From Collybiopsis luxurians FD-317 M1 (Eukaryota > Basidiomycota > Agaricomycetes > Agaricales > Omphalotaceae): a stretch of 64,000 nt of DNA. The translations under genes and the position numbers were made by a program. Every line of letters starts with the position of its first letter. Position 1 is the stretch's first letter. The stretch spans positions 299,526-363,525 of the forward strand of contig KN834772.1 in the NCBI GenBank assembly GCA_000827265.1, read 5' to 3'. Of this stretch, positions 58,631 to 64,000 are shown in pieces. The notes under the pieces were generated by a model. That model was given only the letters and a program-made list of their open reading frames with translations, had not been told where the DNA came from and did no database searches.

Positions 58631-59140
58631 TTATCCTGGTCCATCCAGCTCTTCATCCATAGTGATTTTTGGTACATACCCGAGAGCTCTTTGAGCTTTG
58701 AAAATTTTGAGCCACCGCAAAACAGAACTCATGAGAACAACACAGTATCTTGTCATGACTAGCTTTCTACCAGAAATCCATCCATGTAACTCCATCAAAG
58801 TTACAAGCACAAGCCCATGCCATTGAGGAATTACAGTGGGTTTCTTCTTAATTCTTTTCCCCGGAAAATGCTTGCCAAACCGGTCCCAAATGCCATTTGC
58901 AAACTTCCGGAATGGCCGAGGATCACATTTGTAATAAGGAAGGCCTTGCCTGCGACCGAGGCCGCATTATAATGAAGAGGAGATGCGAGGTAATCCATAG
59001 TCAGAATATGAGCATCCGCTACATTCTGAACAGATGTCAAATCCACAAGGTTCGAATTGTTACCAATCTGTATCCCGGTGCGGCCAGCCTGATATCGTTT
59101 GTTCATTACCGTCACCGTAGCTTTATCCCCGGGACTATTG
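58631..59140 (-). pseudogene. 3' fragment of a 3-beta-HSD family gene (ERG26-like)
   Basis: On the minus strand it begins at the equivalent of the PGD motif (59130). It continues with 'IQIGNNSNLVDLTSVQNVADAHIL' and 'VAGKAFLITN', the typical C-terminal half of sterol-4-alpha-carboxylate 3-dehydrogenase and related 3-beta-HSD enzymes. One base is missing near 58925. After it, in another frame, the family sequence resumes: 'DPRPFRKFANGIWDRFGKHFPGKR', 'LVMTRYCVVLMSS', 'KAQRALGYVPKITMDEEL', ending at TAA 58631. The Rossmann N-terminal half with GxxGxxG and YxxxK is absent upstream. It is a truncated, frameshifted relic. Confidence 0.75.
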
Positions 59141-59979
59141 AATGAAATCAGAATTGAGAACTGTCAATGAGTCCGGCACAATAATCACTCACCCGAAAGT
59201 AACTTGTTAACTTGTAAACTTGATGTAACGTACTTCAGTGATATATATCATTACAGCTGAGCCAAAACAGAGCTACTACATGGTCAAGTGCAACAAAAGT
59301 TCAGCCATCCGATACATTCCGGTACTGAACTTTGATTTCTTGCCGTTCCAATGCCATTATACTTGGCCGAACTTCGGCAAGTTCCCATCAAGTTAACGGA
59401 CTTCAAAATTGATAGAAGTTTCTCCTCGCTTCACTTGCCTAGTATTTACTGCTAGGAGCCAGTTTTCTTTGACATTGAGCGGCCATGCACATAACAATTG
59501 CCCCATTTGTACTTTGAGGCTCGTATGCAATGGAAGCATTACCAGGGCTTGCAACAATCTCTCCTGGAACCATTGGATTCACTCTGGTGAGAATGATTTC
59601 AAGAACTTATCTCTGCAGAAGGTTCAGGATTTTCATTTTGTAACACACCTTGACATATTATGATACGCTGTCACTTGATCAAAGCATGGCAAGAATATGG
59701 CAATTGATTGAGTGTAATACGAGATGAGGAGGACAAGGAAGACCACAGAGTATTTGAACTAGGGTGAAATGCGACACCGTGTCGCATCTGACGACGCATG
59801 CGGCATCAATCTAATAATCCGTGCACTTGCGACGCGACGCTTTTGTCTCATATTAATCAAAATAGAACCGATTTTTTGCTAATTTTATCTTGAATGTTTA
59901 AACGAAAAGATAATGTAGCAGTTTTGTTTAGATTCCTTGGTAAGTATACCGGTACAATCCAAATAAGAAAATGCCACGA
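59141..59979. other. intergenic
   Basis: No missing 5' part of the HSD relic was found here. An 84-codon frame at 59409-59663 is unsupported. Confidence 0.4.
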
Positions 59980-61891
59980 TTAGAAACTACCGCCAGTAAC
60001 AGGGGCATTCTTTATCGTCGATCCAGTCCCTCCGGTTACGGTAAGACCAGCGAAATTCCACGTCCTGTTCACATCAAGATTTAATCAGTATCTTTCATTT
60101 TTTTCAAATCTATAAATATTGAACGAACCCAGTGCAGCTTGAAGTACTTCCGCAGTTGACCTCTACACGGTGAGCGGAGCTTCCGACAGTGATAGTGTTG
60201 GTGCCTTCAAAGTTGACGTTCTGTTGAAGTGATTCCGAATCAGGTCTCTGCTTCTTCTTCTTGAACTCTCAACCACGAACCTCGATAACAACGCCAGTTC
60301 CGGGCGTACCAAGCGTCGCAGGATAACTCTGATCGATAAGAACACCAAACGAGGTGATACCGGTTAGCTTGTTGTTCTCGTAGATGACATTCTCGACAAT
60401 GGAACCGGTTGCTGTGGCGTCTGTTTTGATTCGGAGACCGTTCACCCTAAGGAGAGGAGATGTAAGTAAAGACGCTTGTATTACTCGAGAGATTGTTTGT
60501 AAGTAGTTACTCACGTTCCGGTGACGGTGTTTCCAGAGATTGTAACACCATTAACGGTGGCGCCGCTGCTGATGGAGCCCTAGAAAATTCATGATCAAGT
60601 TCAGTCATCGATCAGGACGCATATATCCAAAAAAAAAAAGCGTACGATAGATATACCGTGGCCGATACCTTCACAAACGTTGTTTGAGAAAGTGATTGAA
60701 GATCCTCTGTTCTACAGAAGCGGAACCTAAGTAGGGTCATCATATATGCATATCAAATGTCACTTACGATAGCGAGACAGTCGTCCTGGTTGTTGACGGT
60801 ACATCCGGTTACTAGACGCAAGTTGAGGCGAAGGATGTATATCGCAGGAATCTTGACTTACTAGTCACATCGTTGGCTGCGACATCGAAACCATCTGTAT
60901 TGGCACCAGCAGGACTACCACCAGAAAGACTATTCGGTGCAGTACCAGCAGCTAAATCCCAACGACGAGGTTGTCAAATCGGGAACAAACATCAAGTATC
61001 AAAGAGGAAACAAAACGTACAATTATCGACGGTAACATCACTGACGGTGAGACCGTTCCCGTTGACAGCGACGGCTCGTTGGGGTGATTCGGAAATTTTT
61101 ACGTTGGTGAATGTTCCGCCCATGTTGAGTGTAAGCATTGGAGCAGGTTTCTCGATACCTCCGTTACCACCTTGTCCGTCCTAGAGAAGGTATGAGGGAA
61201 CGTAAGCCTCAACCGCGTCAAAGAGGAAAAAGAAATAACGAACCCAGTAGAGAGAGCCCTGTCCGTTGAGAACGTGTCCTCCTGCGTCACAAGCAGAGAT
61301 GCATATGCAATGATAAATTTAATTGACCCAAGATCTTACCTCCGTTGACTATACACAGATTTCAAAAGTCAGCGTCGGTTCACAGTCTGTAGGATGGAAC
61401 ACCTCTACTCACAGGTGATATCGTTTCCCGATATTTGCATAAGAGGTCCAGCCCATGCCTACACCAGCAAGGAATTCATATATCAAGATCAAGATAAAAA
61501 TTCATGTTGACTTGCCTTGAAACCGAACGTGATTTCTCCCGTCAAGGAGATTTGTGCACCATCAGGGGGACTCAGAGCGAATGTTTCTACGTCGTGATCG
61601 GTGAGATACCTATCGTACAAAATAGTGCTATCACCCACCTCCGGCGGGAACCGTGAAACCACCAATCTAGTTGTATCCTTCGAATCAGATCGAAGAGGGG
61701 GTAGGTAGTACGTGACATACCACAATGGTAGTGCATTCCTGAGCCGCCGCAACATCTGAGAGAGACTGGATCTGGCCTGTGCAGCGCTTTCCGACTTTTC
61801 GGGGCGCATTTAAGGTAGAGTTTTGATGTACGGTGGGGGACGCAACCGCAGCGGAAAGAAACAGGGACAGAGCAAAGATTGAGGAGAACAT
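59980..61891 (-). CDS. secreted GH28 polygalacturonase (copy 2)
   Basis: It hydrolyses homogalacturonan outside the cell. The ATG at 61889-61891 starts a signal peptide (MFSSIFALSLFLSAAVA), then 'CTGQIQSLSDVAAAQECTTIVV'. All four catalytic motifs are present: NTDGFDV (about 60890), QDDC (about 60780), GIGHGIS (about 60660) and GLRIKTD (about 60430). Many short exons; the last encodes 'WNFAGLTVTGG' and ends with TAA at 59980-59982. It is strongly similar to copy 1 at 15312-17234, on the same strand and with the same exon plan. No damage was seen. Confidence 0.9.
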
Positions 61892-62392
61892 CTTGCCAAG
61901 ACTGACTAGCGAAGATTTTTTCCGAGCTAATTTATGCGTTCGGTGAAGGATGCATATATGCTCGTGCTGATAGCTATGAACGGAGTCTCCGGGCCTTGCA
62001 AAAAATCAGAAAACTCCGGGGCCTGTGAGTACACGAGTATGTTTCGACGTGTCCGGCAAACGCAGTAAGCGGTTTCGAGACAAAGTCGATCATGTTGACG
62101 ATGCAGGTGGGTATTAATAGAAAAATTGGTCGACCCGATTGGAGAAATAGAGTCAGTTTAGACTATGATGCCCGAGAGAAGAGGCAAAAGACTCACGACT
62201 TTGCACAACGTGATGTATAGACCTGGCCGAAGTTTAGCCAAAGTATAATCCCAGCTGTAGCCGGGCCGTTGCACACGTCTCGATTCTTCTTATTCTGATC
62301 GTGCCGAAATGTATGGATGGTAGGACGGCTGAATTATAATAGCATGGAAAATCCTTTGGGTGTAAAAAATGCAACGCATCGAAAGTTGACAA
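61892..62392. other. intergenic (GH28 copy 2 promoter side)
   Basis: No gene recognised. The tRNA-Glu follows. Confidence 0.4.
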
Positions 62393-62488
62393 TTCCAATG
62401 CGGGGAATCGAACCCCGGGCTGCTGTGTCGTTCACGTATTTTCATCACAGATGAAAGACAGCAATGTTAGCCACTACACCACATTGGA
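62393..62488 (-). tRNA. tRNA-Glu (UUC) with a 24 nt intron
   Basis: On the minus strand: acceptor TCCAATG (62482-62488) pairs with CATTGGA (62394-62400), with the discriminator at 62393. The anticodon TTC is at 62453-62455. The intron (62428-62451) begins one base after the anticodon. The mature sequence is the same as that of the tRNA at 38036, but the intron differs in sequence and length. Confidence 0.95.
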
Positions 62489-62684
62489 TCCATTGGATAG
62501 GTTTTGATATACTGAATGAGGGTAAGATACTTGGGCCCAAGTAACAGAGACTCCGGGTAAGGCGTCGTCGCAGCTATTTAAAGCTAGAAAAACCACAGCA
62601 AATGATTTCAAAAGGCCTTTGTGGCACATCAATCATAACCTCGGAGTCTGAAGCTCTGAAGCGCTGCACACGTGGCCCGCAACC

Positions 62685-64000
62685 ATGTCTACTCCATCCC
62701 TCGACCGTGCCCTCGCCCACAAAGCTTCTAAATGGACAGGACTGGTAACCAAAAACCCAGCTCGGGTCGTAGCAGCCCTTAAAATCGGACCTCTTGGACC
62801 AAAACACAGAGCGACGAATGAATTCGGGGACACTGGGGAGGATTTCATTTTCGCTATGGATGCCGTCAAGAAGGTCACGGAGGCGCTGGGAAGGGGAGGA
62901 ACAAGTAATTTGGATGAAGAACACAAGAAGTGGGAGGGTCTGGTCAACGCTGGGGCCGTGGAGGCTTTATGTCGGAATGTGTGCGAGTTGAAAGCAGATA
63001 CGATGGCTGAGGACGTAAGTAGCTTTGAACGTCGTCCAGCCTTCCGTTTACAATTTTGGTTTGCTGTAGGCAATGTCTTCGTATTACCCGCCTTTTGTTA
63101 TGCTATACTTTGCCGCCATAGGCATTCGTTCAAAAGGTTCTGAATCCGACTCGCTGTCAGGTACAGACAAACGTGTTCTTGCCGTTATTAGAGATAACTG
63201 GCGAGATATGATTAATCGTGTAAGTACGCGTCAGCCCCGGTCGGTGCTTCAGCAAGATCATTGCTGATCTCTTAAATGTCCTGTACAGTGGTGGAGTGAA
63301 CCACAAAACTCGTTAAAAGATATTACGCACGAGCCTGAGCGGCTCGTCGTTTCCAGGTTGCTCGGTCATTTACTGATACATGATTCGTCGGTGTATGAGT
63401 AAGTTGACCTTTTCGCCCGGAGGCATTCCAAGTACTAACGCTTCGACTTCTCGGTCAGAATCATCTTTCACCCCTCCGACAACACCCTCGCCCTCATCTC
63501 ACGACACTGGGCACATTCCATCACCCCTACCGTCGCTCGTTCAACCGTGGTCATCCTTCGCAGCATCTTGCTCTTCAATTTTTCCGCAAATATCGAAGAG
63601 TACCTCGAATCGCACGAAAAACCCTCCTTATCCTTCCTCATGTCCAAGGTATACGCAGGACTGGGCTCAGATAAACCCGAAGCTCTGCTGGACGTCATGT
63701 CGAGCAGATTGGCTTTGCGTGAAAGTGGCGGAGGAGCAGAGGAGGCCGTCGAGTATGCAGTTCAGGATTTGGCGTTCTCTCATGACCTGTACGTCAATTT
63801 GGATCCTGCTTTCGGAGAGGCGTTACGGCGTGCGGAAGGGTACTGGAAGAACGCTTTCGAGTTGATGCTTCCTACCGCCTCTTCTTCCCCTTCCTCATCA
63901 TCGGATACCAACCCCCCTGCCGACGCCCTTGATGCTCCAGCCTCGACCCAGCTTTCCCAAGCGGCACTCACTCTCCTACTCAAACTCGTTCTTCAAAAAC
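62685..64000 (+). CDS. uncharacterised protein, 5' part (runs off the window)
   Basis: The ATG at 62685 begins 'MSTPSLDRALAHKASKW'. Five exons are visible, about 62685-63015, 63070-63135, 63140-63220, 63290-63399 and 63460-64000, and the frame is still open at the right edge. The sequence is helical, with 'DKRVLAVIRDNWRDMIN', 'ERLVVSRLLGHLL', 'LALISRHWAHSITP' and 'EALRRAEGYWKNAFELM', then a Ser/Pro-rich linker. The style recalls agaricomycete proteins that end in a MYND zinc finger, but that part would lie outside the window and is only a guess. Confidence 0.6.

Overview
The window is nuclear DNA from a filamentous fungus, very probably a mushroom-forming basidiomycete (Agaricomycetes). Genes are cut by many 45-70 bp GT-AG introns. 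The gene content is typical of such fungi: GH3, GH11 and GH28 plant-cell-wall enzymes, S53 sedolisin proteases, an FAD monooxygenase and a DUF6534-like membrane protein. Two tRNA-Glu(UUC) genes carry introns at the canonical position. There is no sign of bacterial organisation, rRNA, CRISPR or an autonomous transposase gene. All gene models were spliced by eye from reading frame, splice-site consensus and comparison between paralogues.

Layout. 0.4-3.4 kb: a C2H2 zinc-finger protein and an NAD(P)-binding Rossmann protein. 3.9-5.5 kb: nested inverted-repeat elements and a decayed tRNA-Glu copy. 6.3-9.7 kb: a class A FAD monooxygenase and a 3-hydroxyacyl-CoA dehydrogenase. 10.8-17.2 kb: a secreted GH3 beta-glucosidase facing a GH28 polygalacturonase. 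18.1-37.5 kb: a local amplification of T5orf172-domain genes (copies A and B intact, D interrupted by one stop, C decayed) interleaved with one intact and three dead copies of a CUE-domain gene. A GH11 xylanase sits inside this array, and a fragment of its 3' end lies in front of copy C. 38.0-40.4 kb: a tRNA-Glu and a multi-pass membrane protein. 41.5-55.1 kb: two paralogous S53 proteases flanking a very large annexin-repeat protein. 55.7-55.9 kb: a MITE. 56.1-59.1 kb: an uncharacterised gene and a 3-beta-HSD (ERG26-like) gene fragment. 60.0-61.9 kb: a second GH28. 62.4-64.0 kb: a tRNA-Glu and an uncharacterised gene running off the right edge.

Functionally, the secreted enzymes (GH3, GH11, two GH28, two S53) suit extracellular breakdown of plant polysaccharide and protein. 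The most unusual parts are the T5orf172/CUE amplification and the annexin gene. In the T5orf172 genes a disordered, repeat-expanded segment splits the conserved domain from its terminal CxxCGxxHxEIF motif. In the annexin gene four annexin repeats follow a roughly 1,000-residue N-terminal region that seems to contain an internal duplication.
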